The notes under the pieces were generated by a model. That model was not told where the DNA came from, ran no database searches, and saw only the letters and a program-made list of their open reading frames with translations. The translations under genes and the position numbers were made by a program. A stretch of 64,000 bases of DNA from CBDBDZ01 sp965204215. Lineage in GTDB: Bacteria; Pseudomonadota; Gammaproteobacteria; Pseudomonadales; GM7GCV1. Position 1 is the first letter of the stretch. Each line of letters begins with the position of its first letter. The stretch spans positions 868,001-932,000 of the forward strand of contig CBDBDZ010000014.1 of assembly GCA_965204215.1 (NCBI GenBank). The letters are read 5' to 3'. Of this stretch, positions 28,019 through 36,807 are shown piece after piece.

Positions 28019-29776
28019 TTATTTACCTGTAATATTGCTCAGTGTGGTGCATAAAGTTTGGTTGGCTTGATCACAATAAACTAATTTGCCATCAACTATA
28101 GTGGCTATGATAGCAGTATTAAGCAATTTAGTGTCGTCTACACTTAAAATGTCTTGTGATAATAAAGTGAAATCAGCTAATTTACCCTCTTCTATAGAAC
28201 CTTTTACTCTCTCTTCAAAGGTTGCGTAGGCAGGAGCTAAGGTGTATGCATGTAATGCTTCTTCGCGGCTAATTTTTTGGGCGGGTTCGTAACCGCCTTT
28301 TGGAGTGCCAGCCAGAGTCTGTCTGGTGACTAAAGCATAGTAGGAGGCAATGGGGTTTATGGGTTCAACAGGCACATCAGTACCATTAACTAATACAGCT
28401 TTGCTGTCGAGTAGTGCTCGCCACATATAGGCACCACTTTTAATGCGCTCAATGCCTAATCTGTTAATAGCCCAGGGGCGGTCAGAACTCATGTGAATGC
28501 CTTGCATCGAGGCGATGATATTGTGCTTCCCAAAAAGCTCAATATCATCGGGGTGAAGATGTTGGGCGTGTTCAACTCTCAGGCGTAAGTCATCTTTTTC
28601 ATTTGAAAGCTCAGCAAATAAATTTAATACCTCGCGATTGGCTCTGTCCCCAATGGCGTGAACAGCAATTTGAAAGCCTTTGTCGACACCAGTCTGGCTT
28701 AGCTGAGTAATACTGTCCATTGACATGACGGGGTTTCCGTAATGGCTTTCACGGTCATTATAGTCTTTTATCAACCAGGCGCCGCGAGAACCCAGTGCAC
28801 CATCAGCTACTAATTTAATACCGCGTACAGTCAACCAGTGGTTATCATCTACTTCAGGGCCTGTGGTATACCATTGATTTAGCAAATCTTGATTCCAGCC
28901 ACCTAACATGACATAAATTCGGCTGGTAAGCTGGTTATTGTCTGCAAACTGCCTAAAAGTTTCGATTTCATCAGGCTCGCTGCCTGCATCCTGAAAGCTG
29001 GTTATGCCCCAACGAGCGAGATGATTCATTACATTAGTTAAAGCTTTGGCATGACTTGCCTGATCAGGTTTAGGAGCAACAGCATAAATCAGGTTTTGCG
29101 CATTTTCGGTTAAAATTCCCGTTGGGTTGCCTTGCTCGTCTTTGATAATTTCACTGTCTTCACTGACTTCGGTGGTACTGTCAACGCCTGCCAGTTCTAG
29201 CGCTTTGTTGTTTACAAAAATGGCGTGACCACTGGCATGTTTCAGCAGTACAGGGTTGTTGGGACTAACTTCATTTAACAGCTTATTGGTTTGAAAACCT
29301 TTAATCATTTCGGCGGGAGTTTTGTTCCATTTGCTTTGATGCCAGGAATTACCAATAATCCACTCGTTGGGTTTTGCATTTTGCACCGCATTTTTAATGA
29401 TGTCAACAATGGCTTGATAATTGTCAACTTCACTTAAATCAATTTCTGAAAGTTCATAACCCAATCCCATTAAATGACCGTGACCTTCGTTAAAACCGGG
29501 TATTAGCGTATAGCCATTGAGGTCAATTTTCGGTGTATTAGAGCCTGCCATAGCGTTAATTTCTTGTAGTGATCCAGCAAAAATAATCCGATTGTTCTTA
29601 ACTGCTATAGCTTTAACTTCAGGTTGCTGCGGGTTGACGGTATGAATCGTTCCTCCATGTAGAATGTAGTCTGCTTCGGTTATAGCAGGGGAAGCGCTGT
29701 CAGTTGAACAGTTCGATATTAATAAAATTGTAGCTAATACAAAAAGGAATAAAGTTTTTATACTTTGCTGAGACAT
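28019..29776 (-). CDS. YtcJ-like amidohydrolase lipoprotein
   Basis: A 585-residue amidohydrolase family 3 protein. A signal peptide with lipobox ISNC predicts lipidation at about residue 23. Metal-binding positions are seen as HGH in GFNEGHGHLMG, His in AVHAIGDRANREVL, His in RVEHAQHLHPDD and Asp in NGTDVPVEP. LADFTLLSQDILSVDD is the C-terminal signature. As the first gene of an operon with an RND efflux pair it may process a compound that is then exported, but this is inference from position. Substrates of YtcJ homologues are mostly unknown. Confidence 0.88.
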   Translation of the reverse strand: MSQQSIKTLFLFVLATILLISNCSTDSASPAITEADYILHGGTIHTVNPQQPEVKAIAVKNNRIIFAGSLQEINAMAGSNTPKIDLNGYTLIPGFNEGHGHLMGLGYELSEIDLSEVDNYQAIVDIIKNAVQNAKPNEWIIGNSWHQSKWNKTPAEMIKGFQTNKLLNEVSPNNPVLLKHASGHAIFVNNKALELAGVDSTTEVSEDSEIIKDEQGNPTGILTENAQNLIYAVAPKPDQASHAKALTNVMNHLARWGITSFQDAGSEPDEIETFRQFADNNQLTSRIYVMLGGWNQDLLNQWYTTGPEVDDNHWLTVRGIKLVADGALGSRGAWLIKDYNDRESHYGNPVMSMDSITQLSQTGVDKGFQIAVHAIGDRANREVLNLFAELSNEKDDLRLRVEHAQHLHPDDIELFGKHNIIASMQGIHMSSDRPWAINRLGIERIKSGAYMWRALLDSKAVLVNGTDVPVEPINPIASYYALVTRQTLAGTPKGGYEPAQKISREEALHAYTLAPAYATFEERVKGSIEEGKLADFTLLSQDILSVDDTKLLNTAIIATIVDGKLVYCDQANQTLCTTLSNITGK

Positions 29777-29839
29777 TGGAGTTGGTTAAAGTCAGGATTA
29801 TTTACCAAATTATACGTTAATATTAATTTATGTTCGCGT

Positions 29840-32800
29840 TTATTCAGGCTCGGTTATATCATCTCCTTTTTTCAAGCGTTTAAGTTTTGCATTGGGGTCA
29901 CTGAGTTTGCCATCAATTTGGTAGGTAACATCGGTTAGATTTTCTATTCTATCAGAAAATAATTTGCTGATAACATACAGACCTGCCGCAGCAGGCAGGT
30001 TAATTAAGAACCCTGCAAGCCATGCGGTGTTTTGAATAATGGGTAGTTTGAGTGTCATTTCTGCATCAATACTATCGTCTACTAAATTGGCGTTGCCTCT
30101 CAATTCTAATTTGGAAGCAGGTAATTTGGCTTTAATGTCGTTTATAATGATTACCTCTCCTTGATTTAATTGAAATTGCCCTTCAATTTTATCGTATGCA
30201 GTTCCTTCGTTAACTACATCGGAAAAGTCAAGTAGCAGTCGCCTTGACCAATTGTCCAGGTTGATTAGGCTAATAAGCCGCGCAGTTAAGTTGGTGGAGG
30301 TCGGAACCTCTTTAAAAACACCTTTTTCCAATTGAAAAGCAATATCGCCCTCAATGTTATTAAGTGCTATGGCAGCGGGTGACCCGCTCCATTTGATATC
30401 AGCAACTATATCGGTTTTTCTGGCTGTGATAATCTCTTGGTCAAACCCAAAATTGAGCAATGCTGTGCCTTGAGGTGTTGCGAAGTCAAATAGTGCACTT
30501 GTATGATGGGCTTTGTTGTGATAAGTCCAGTTAATGTAATTGTTGTTTTGATTTTCATTGTCAAGGATATTACTTTGAATATTATTGATTAGTACTCCAT
30601 TGATATCAGGTTCTATATTGAACGATAAACTGCCCAATGAGCGGTTTTGATAGATAAGCTGTTCAATGTTGACTTCAGCTTGTGGTAACTCTTGAGGAAT
30701 GGCAGCTTTTAATGCGTCATCAGTTTTTGATTGCGGGGAGGTGTTTTCAGAGAAGAAAGTGTCCAGATGAAGTTTTTGAAGCGCCAATTTAGGGGTTTGA
30801 TTATTATGGAAGATTTCAATAGAGCCTGTGGCAATGGGTTGTTGAAAGTTAATTACCCAACTTGAGGTATTGCTTTCAATTTGTGAACTTATATCCTCTA
30901 ATTTAAAATTATCGCCAATATTAAGGGCATCAGTATGTAAATTAATTAAAGTGGGCAGACCGGCAATAAGATGGGGTTGGTTGCTGTTATCATTATTGGT
31001 TTCTGCAAAACGATCAATCAAATCAAGTAGAATTGAAATGCTGCTGTTTTCCAATTGAGCATTGAGTGTAAAATAGCCAGGAGTCACAATAGGCAAAAAA
31101 CTCTCGGTTTTCGCTTGTTGGTTAATGTCAACGGCAAAAGCTTTTAATTGTAATTTCCCATCGCTATCTATATCGTAATCTAACAAACTGGAAATTTGAG
31201 TGTTGTTAGGACTGTGATAGTGAATGCCAAGATGTTGTTTCTTCGGAAAATTGTAAAGGGAAGCTTCAATTAAGCCTTGATCGCCGCTTGCTTTTCCAAA
31301 TGCTAGCGGCAATTCTACTGTATAACCTTTTGCATTGCTGGTAAAGTGATACACTTGTGGTCGCGAACTGCTGTCGATAGGCAGTGTAATTTTACCCTGG
31401 ATAGCGGAAGTGCCTTGAATAAACTCATTGAGGTCAATTCCAAAGAGATCGTAAATGGTCGTTGCTTGAAATAAGGTATCTAATTTAATATTCAGGTTTT
31501 CGTTGCGCTCTCCGCCAGATGAAATTTGTGCAGTAAGGGGCTGTTGCCAAATAACCGCAGTGATAGTATCAGACATAAAATGGTTTTGCCCGTTGATTAA
31601 TTGGTAGTGCAATTCGCCGTTCAACTCGTTAAGCTCAATATTGGCATCACTAAGAAGCAGATTGTTGTTATTGAATTGTACTTTAGCATCAATATCGGGT
31701 ATAACGGCTGATTCTGATTGGTTATTTAAAGATGTGGTAAGCGTTAAGTGAGTGTTGGTGATATCGCTTAATTGAATGTTATCCAGAGAGCTTCCGATGG
31801 AGTCTCTCACTGGTGTTTTGCGCAGTAAATCAAGCATATCATTGCCAGTGCCTTTGACATTGGATGTGAAGGAAAAGTCCAGGTTTGTATTTTTGGCAAC
31901 GGTCGCTTTGACAGAAGAAAGTTGAGTATTGAGCAAGTTAGCTTGCGATAAAGAGGCATTAACTTCACCGTTATTAACAAACAATTGGCCTTTGAGCGAT
32001 TCGGCAACAGGCCAGTTGGGCAGGAATTGTAAATCGAGTGAATCGAATTCAGCGGCTATTTGATAATTTGACCACAATGTTTCTTCGAGGCGTTCACGAT
32101 AAATAAACCCGACATCGCTTAGGAATGTTTGGTTGTTAGCATCAATAACCAGTGCATTTTGAATATAGGTTTTTAAGGTTTTAGAGCTAGTGATAGGTAA
32201 CAAAGATGGTATGTCTTCGACATGTATTTGAGTTAAACCAATAGCCAAATTGATGTCTTGGTAGGGCTTGGTTGTTGGAAATTTTGTGGGAGAATTAATA
32301 GGTATGCTCATTGCCATCTTTGCATTGCCAGGTTGTTGTTGATAAGTAAAAAGTATTGTGTCTGCATTAAAGAGCATTTTGTTATCGGCAGATGCTATAT
32401 TCCAATATAAACGAGTATCCACATTTTCTAAGGTAATGGGTGCTTGAAAGCGGTTGGGTAAATGAATATTCATCGCTTTGGTCTTGAGGTATAGAAAACC
32501 GTGTTTAGTGTCGGTTTTGAATTGACCATTAATGCCTGTGAATAAGGGTATTTTATTCAGTTGTTTGTTAGATGCGTTGATTAACCTGCCGCTTAATTCC
32601 TGAATTTTTACTTTATTTTCCCCGCTTTGTAACCGAAGTGTCAATGCTTCTACAAAACCTGCTAATTGTAATTTTTGAAAATTGCGAGAAAGAATGCCAT
32701 GTTTATCGTAAGTTTTGTGAATACTCTCATTGTTTAATATACCAATGACTGTATTATTCCACGCGGTTAAGTCGAGTGTCTCAGGAGAGGTAATTTCAGA

Positions 32801-33757
32801 TAAGTTGTCAATTTTAACCCAGTTCAACGCATGTGCTGGCAGAGCTACTTGATTGATGCTCATCTGTATGGGAGATGTGTTGACAGTAAGGTTAGAAAAT
32901 TGATTGTTGGTTTGAACTAAAGCCGTTGTCGAAAGAGAAGCGTTAATGGTTTGGTTGGAAGTATTTGTTAAATCGCCATTGATGTTGAGGTGTATGTCGC
33001 CGTCCAGTCTCAAATTGGGTTGCAGGGTTAACCAAACTTCGATATCACTATTGGTAAAAGATAATTGGGGATGTCCTGCATAGAGACTGATAATATTCAG
33101 CAAGTCCTGATTGGCTTTAATATAAATTTCACCGTGCATCTGCTTTAAAGTGTTACCTTGTAGTTCAATAACTGAAGTTAAACTTGGGCTTTTAAAAAGG
33201 AGCCTGCGAAAATTGTCCGAGTTTTCTACCCTGATCTGGTTAAGTGTAAATGTTTTGGTTTGTTGCTCGGACTGCAGATGAATTGTGCTGTTGTCTAATG
33301 TCCAAAATTGAGCACCATCGAATATGCTGCGTAATTGTTCGACATCCAGAGCTGAATGATTGCTACGGGTAAGTGTGATATCTAAATGGTTGCTTGTTAA
33401 CTGTAATTCCTGAATAATGGGAGTGAATTTTTTTAAGCTTTCCCATAGATTAACTCTGATAATGGAGCGTTTTGATGACAAATTGATGAGTTCATTGTTC
33501 AGTTGAAAATTGTCTATAGCAACATGTGGCGTTAAAAAATCCCAGCGCACCTTAACGCTATCATAATCTATAGCAAGGAAATGGTTTTGGCTGAGAACCT
33601 GATGGAATCCATAAGGGTGATTGCCCTGAAAAAGCCAACCCCTGACCCATAAATTTGTGATGATAATTAAGATTATTGCAGCAAGGATGCTGGAGAATAA
33701 GATTATCCTAAATGCTTTAAGGGTTTTGATTAGCGTTTTGAAAGTCCAGGTTATCAT
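29840..33757 (-). CDS. yhdP: YhdP-like AsmA-family envelope protein (TIGR02099)
   Basis: A 1305-residue bridge-like protein thought to carry phospholipids from the inner to the outer membrane. One N-terminal anchor (about residues 16-38) is followed by a very long periplasmic region of beta-rich repeats, then DNWSRRLLLDFSDVVNEG and GNANLVDDSIDAEMTL, the AsmA/DUF3971 end. The final segment is charged (RLKKGDDITEPE). It lies downstream of mreD as in E. coli and Pseudomonas, but the maf and rng genes that normally intervene are absent. Confidence 0.88.
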   Translation of the reverse strand: MITWTFKTLIKTLKAFRIILFSSILAAIILIIITNLWVRGWLFQGNHPYGFHQVLSQNHFLAIDYDSVKVRWDFLTPHVAIDNFQLNNELINLSSKRSIIRVNLWESLKKFTPIIQELQLTSNHLDITLTRSNHSALDVEQLRSIFDGAQFWTLDNSTIHLQSEQQTKTFTLNQIRVENSDNFRRLLFKSPSLTSVIELQGNTLKQMHGEIYIKANQDLLNIISLYAGHPQLSFTNSDIEVWLTLQPNLRLDGDIHLNINGDLTNTSNQTINASLSTTALVQTNNQFSNLTVNTSPIQMSINQVALPAHALNWVKIDNLSEITSPETLDLTAWNNTVIGILNNESIHKTYDKHGILSRNFQKLQLAGFVEALTLRLQSGENKVKIQELSGRLINASNKQLNKIPLFTGINGQFKTDTKHGFLYLKTKAMNIHLPNRFQAPITLENVDTRLYWNIASADNKMLFNADTILFTYQQQPGNAKMAMSIPINSPTKFPTTKPYQDINLAIGLTQIHVEDIPSLLPITSSKTLKTYIQNALVIDANNQTFLSDVGFIYRERLEETLWSNYQIAAEFDSLDLQFLPNWPVAESLKGQLFVNNGEVNASLSQANLLNTQLSSVKATVAKNTNLDFSFTSNVKGTGNDMLDLLRKTPVRDSIGSSLDNIQLSDITNTHLTLTTSLNNQSESAVIPDIDAKVQFNNNNLLLSDANIELNELNGELHYQLINGQNHFMSDTITAVIWQQPLTAQISSGGERNENLNIKLDTLFQATTIYDLFGIDLNEFIQGTSAIQGKITLPIDSSSRPQVYHFTSNAKGYTVELPLAFGKASGDQGLIEASLYNFPKKQHLGIHYHSPNNTQISSLLDYDIDSDGKLQLKAFAVDINQQAKTESFLPIVTPGYFTLNAQLENSSISILLDLIDRFAETNNDNSNQPHLIAGLPTLINLHTDALNIGDNFKLEDISSQIESNTSSWVINFQQPIATGSIEIFHNNQTPKLALQKLHLDTFFSENTSPQSKTDDALKAAIPQELPQAEVNIEQLIYQNRSLGSLSFNIEPDINGVLINNIQSNILDNENQNNNYINWTYHNKAHHTSALFDFATPQGTALLNFGFDQEIITARKTDIVADIKWSGSPAAIALNNIEGDIAFQLEKGVFKEVPTSTNLTARLISLINLDNWSRRLLLDFSDVVNEGTAYDKIEGQFQLNQGEVIIINDIKAKLPASKLELRGNANLVDDSIDAEMTLKLPIIQNTAWLAGFLINLPAAAGLYVISKLFSDRIENLTDVTYQIDGKLSDPNAKLKRLKKGDDITEPE

Positions 33758-33789
33758 TGTTTATCTGACTTCTGCTTGTTCTGGAGGGT

Positions 33790-34254
33790 TCAATGCGCAT
33801 CGCGAAAAGCTGGATGGTTCATGCCTGATATTGCGATAAAGGCAATGCCACAACTCAATAACCATTCGATAAGCTGTTGGAGTAATGCAAAATCGCGACT
33901 TAGTAGTAGTAAACCGAATATTTTTATAATCTGAACGCAGCCTAGTACAAGACAAAATAGAATGACCTGGTTGCGGATAGTAAAGGACAGTAGTAAATTT
34001 TGCAGGTGGTTTAGCAATAAAATACCTGCAAATAACAATGTAATATGCCAGCCTGGAGGTGTCATGCTTACTATATCTTGCAGTAATCCAATAATCAAAA
34101 TATGATAAATGTCGAAATGGGGGTAATGTCGAATATTGAGCAATAAGACTGCAATGAGTACTAAATTGATATTGCCAAAATAAGTTTGCACCCACATGTT
34201 TATGGATATGGTTTGCGCCAATAGCAGTAATATGGCGATTTTAATGCGTATCAT
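33790..34254 (-). CDS. mreD: Rod shape-determining protein MreD
   Basis: A 154-residue inner-membrane protein with about five helices, part of the rod complex with MreB, MreC, RodA and PBP2. LIIGLLQDIVSMTPPGWHITLLFAG is the typical MreD region between helices. It overlaps the end of mreC by 14 bp, which implies translational coupling. The length is close to the usual 160. Confidence 0.9.
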   Translation of the reverse strand: MIRIKIAILLLLAQTISINMWVQTYFGNINLVLIAVLLLNIRHYPHFDIYHILIIGLLQDIVSMTPPGWHITLLFAGILLLNHLQNLLLSFTIRNQVILFCLVLGCVQIIKIFGLLLLSRDFALLQQLIEWLLSCGIAFIAISGMNHPAFRDAH

Positions 34255-35071
34255 TAGTAAATAGAAATAAAATATTTCTGGTAAATTGGAGTTGCGCGCT
34301 GATACCTAAAGTGACATCTAATAAACCCGTTCCTTCAACCTTGGTGACATGAGTAACTAATCCAACAGGGTAACCTTGTGGATATGTGCCGTCCAGACCT
34401 GATGTGACGAATTCATCACCTATGTCAATGTCGACAGTGACTGGTACATGACGTAATTTTAATTGATTGAAATCACCTGTTCCCTCTGCAATGGTTCGAT
34501 AACTGTTTTTCACAGAACTGACTGAAAAAGCGTGTTCTTTGTCTGATATTAATAATATTTGGCTATCAAAAGGAGTAACTTCAATAACTTGTCCAAATAA
34601 TCCAGTGTCATCGATAACAGGTTGCCCAACAAATATATTTGAGTTTGAGCCTCTGTTAACCAATAAACGATGACCGTTGTAATTGGGAACGATACCATAA
34701 ATCTCACCAATTAATACCTGAAATTCAACCAATTCGTTAGCATTTAATAAATGACGCAAGCGAGTATTTTCAGCCAATAGCTCATTAAAAGTTAATTGTC
34801 TGGCTTTTAATATTAGCACTTCATCTTGAAGCATTTGATTTTTGGTGTTTAATTCGTTGCGTGATTTGGTTTGATTAATTCCCCAGCCGAGCACATTGGA
34901 AGGTACGTTGCTGAGCCAATAAAAAGGTTTTCCCAAGGTCATAGTAACTTGTTGTACTGAGCGCCAATTAAAAATTTCAGAGAATATAATGCCAAGCAGG
35001 CATATGATAAAAACGGCAATGGCAATTTTGCGTGAAGTACCTCTTGTGATAAAAATTGGTTGGTTATTCAA
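34241..35071 (-). CDS. mreC: Rod shape-determining protein MreC
   Basis: Periplasmic scaffold of the elongation machinery, 276 residues. It has an N-terminal membrane helix (about 12-30), a coiled coil (about 65-105) ending in ENTRLRHLLN, and a beta-domain with NRGSNSNIFVGQPVIDDTGLFGQV and TSGLDGTYPQGYPVG, both family signatures. It sits between mreB and mreD on the same strand. Confidence 0.94.
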   Translation of the reverse strand: MNNQPIFITRGTSRKIAIAVFIICLLGIIFSEIFNWRSVQQVTMTLGKPFYWLSNVPSNVLGWGINQTKSRNELNTKNQMLQDEVLILKARQLTFNELLAENTRLRHLLNANELVEFQVLIGEIYGIVPNYNGHRLLVNRGSNSNIFVGQPVIDDTGLFGQVIEVTPFDSQILLISDKEHAFSVSSVKNSYRTIAEGTGDFNQLKLRHVPVTVDIDIGDEFVTSGLDGTYPQGYPVGLVTHVTKVEGTGLLDVTLGISAQLQFTRNILFLFTNDTH

Positions 35072-35126
35072 CGTTGTTTATCTGTGTTTCATCTCAACTC
35101 CCACAGCTTAGGCTTAACTCGTCGAT

Positions 35127-36155
35127 TTAACGTGTCAGGTTTTGATAAGGGCCAATGAATTCAAGAGCCATGCCCCCACCTCGCGCAACACAGGTTAAAG
35201 GGTCTTCGGCAACAGTTACAGGTAGACCAGTTTCATTGTTAATAAGCTTGTCTAAATCACGAAGTAGAGCACCACCGCCTGTTAATACAATGCCGCGCTC
35301 TGCAATATCAGCAGACAATTCAGGGGGTGACTGCTCCAGTGCGGAGCGAATGGCACGTAAAATATGTAATAAAGGTTCTTGTAAGGCTTCTAAAACTTCA
35401 TTGCTGGTTAGTGTGAATATACGAGGAACGCCTTCTGCAAGGTTGCGACCACGCACATCCATCTCTAGAACTTCTTTGCTAGAAAATGCCGTGCCAATTT
35501 GTTGTTTGATGCGTTCTGCTGTGCTTTCACCAATGGCGCTTCCATAGTTGCGGCGTACATAGTCGACGATGGCCGTATCAAAGCGGTCACCACCAACACG
35601 AACCGAGTCAGCATAAACAGTGCCGTTTAACGATAAAATGGCAATTTCTGAAGTGCCGCCGCCAATATCAACTACCATTGAACCACGTGCTTCATTTACA
35701 GGTAGTCCCGCGCCGATAGCAGCGGCTACTGGCTCGTCAATTAATAACACATCGCGTGCGCCTGCACTTAGTACAGATTCGCGAATGGCTCTGCGTTCGA
35801 CACCGGTTGCTTGACAAGGCACGCAAACCAGTACGCGCGGGCTAGGGCTGAACCATTTGCTTTCGTGTACTTTTTTGATGAAGTATTGCAACATTCGCTC
35901 TGTGACTTCAAAGTCAGCAATTACACCATCTTTCAAAGGGCGAATAGCACTGATATTGCCAGGCGTTCTGCCCAGCATCATTTTTGCATCGCTGCCAACG
36001 GCTTCAATGATTTTTTGACCGTTGTGTTCTCGAATGGCAACTACCGAGGGTTCATTGAGAACAATATCTTTATTTCGAACATAAATCAATGTGTTAGCCG
36101 TTCCTAAATCTATCGACAAATCGTTAGAAAAAATTCCACGAATACGTTTTAACAT
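35127..36155 (-). CDS. mreB: Rod shape-determining protein MreB
   Basis: Actin-like cytoskeletal ATPase that guides lateral wall growth. It has 342 residues, close to the usual 345-347. The phosphate-1 loop DLGTANTLIYV, the connecting VCVPCQATGVERRAIRES, the phosphate-2 loop VVDIGGGTSEIAILS and the adenosine motif GIVLTGGGALL are all present. It leads the mreBCD-yhdP operon and is divergent from gatC, a conserved pairing in gammaproteobacteria. Confidence 0.97.
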   Translation of the reverse strand: MLKRIRGIFSNDLSIDLGTANTLIYVRNKDIVLNEPSVVAIREHNGQKIIEAVGSDAKMMLGRTPGNISAIRPLKDGVIADFEVTERMLQYFIKKVHESKWFSPSPRVLVCVPCQATGVERRAIRESVLSAGARDVLLIDEPVAAAIGAGLPVNEARGSMVVDIGGGTSEIAILSLNGTVYADSVRVGGDRFDTAIVDYVRRNYGSAIGESTAERIKQQIGTAFSSKEVLEMDVRGRNLAEGVPRIFTLTSNEVLEALQEPLLHILRAIRSALEQSPPELSADIAERGIVLTGGGALLRDLDKLINNETGLPVTVAEDPLTCVARGGGMALEFIGPYQNLTR

Positions 36156-36223
36156 AACTTTTCTCAGGCTATAATGGCGAGGTTATTTGTTCAAACCGAC
36201 ATCCATCTGGAAAACTTGCCAGT

Positions 36224-36232
36224 TGGTATAAT
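36224..36232 (+). promoter_or_regulatory. Extended -10 promoter candidate for gatC
   Basis: TGGTATAAT is an exact extended -10 (TGn followed by TATAAT) with no good -35. Predicted transcription would start near 36239, giving a leader of about 34 bases before the gatC ATG at 36273. Confidence 0.5.
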
Positions 36233-36272
36233 TTGGTTTATTTTTATAAAAAGTACAGTATATATGACCCTT

Positions 36273-36563
36273 ATGGCATTAAGCAACAAAGATATACAAT
36301 ACCTTGCACAGTTATCCAAGTTAACGATTAATGATAATGAAATTGATGAAGTGAGAAGTAGAATTGGGATAATTATTGATATGGTCGGACAACTTTCAGA
36401 GGTAGATACTCAAGGCGTTGAACCTCTCGCTAATCCAACGGATGGTATCCAGCGATTGAGAGCTGACAACGTCACAGAAGTTAGTGATAACCGCGCCTCG
36501 CTGATGGCAAATGCACCTCAGTCAGAGAAAGATTTTTTCCTAGTTCCAAAGGTTATCGAATAA
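36273..36563 (+). CDS. gatC: Asp/Glu-tRNA amidotransferase subunit C
   Basis: Small (96-residue) subunit that stabilises the GatA-GatB complex of Gln-tRNA/Asn-tRNA synthesis. The ATG at 36273 gives MALSNKDIQYLAQLSKL, the normal family start; ATGs at 36174 and 36264 would add unconserved residues. VEPLANPTDGIQRLRAD and the C-terminal FFLVPKVIE are diagnostic. gatA and gatB, which normally follow directly, are missing here; a family 1 repeat stands 6 bp after the stop. They may be elsewhere, or the gene may be a relic of an operon that was broken. Confidence 0.92.
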   Translation: MALSNKDIQYLAQLSKLTINDNEIDEVRSRIGIIIDMVGQLSEVDTQGVEPLANPTDGIQRLRADNVTEVSDNRASLMANAPQSEKDFFLVPKVIE

Positions 36564-36569
36564 TTTTCT

Positions 36570-36709
36570 GAGAGCTTTGCATAATGTGACTAGCGATGGC
36601 AAGACAGGGCAAATTTGAACGAAAAAGCGGAGTTTATTGGTAGTAAATGAGCATTTTAAGTGAAAATTTAACGTAGTATTGGCAAGCGCAGTAGCTATGC
36701 AAAGCTCTC
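36570..36709. repeat. Family 1 MITE-like repeat, copy d
   Basis: A 140-bp element with ends GAGAGCTTTGCATA and TATGCAAAGCTCTC. TTTCT precedes (36565-36569) and follows it (36710-36714), an exact 5-bp target duplication. The core AAAAAGCGGAGTTTATTGG then AGTAAATGAGCATTTT is present. It lies between gatC and the S41 protease gene, where gatA would be expected. Confidence 0.92.
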
Positions 36710-36807
36710 TTTCTCTATTTTGTTGGAAATGGGCTGAACTTTGATGTTATAATGAGAGGCGAAAAAGCAATATTTATCCTTTTGTTTTACTGCGAGGCTA
36801 TGAATAC

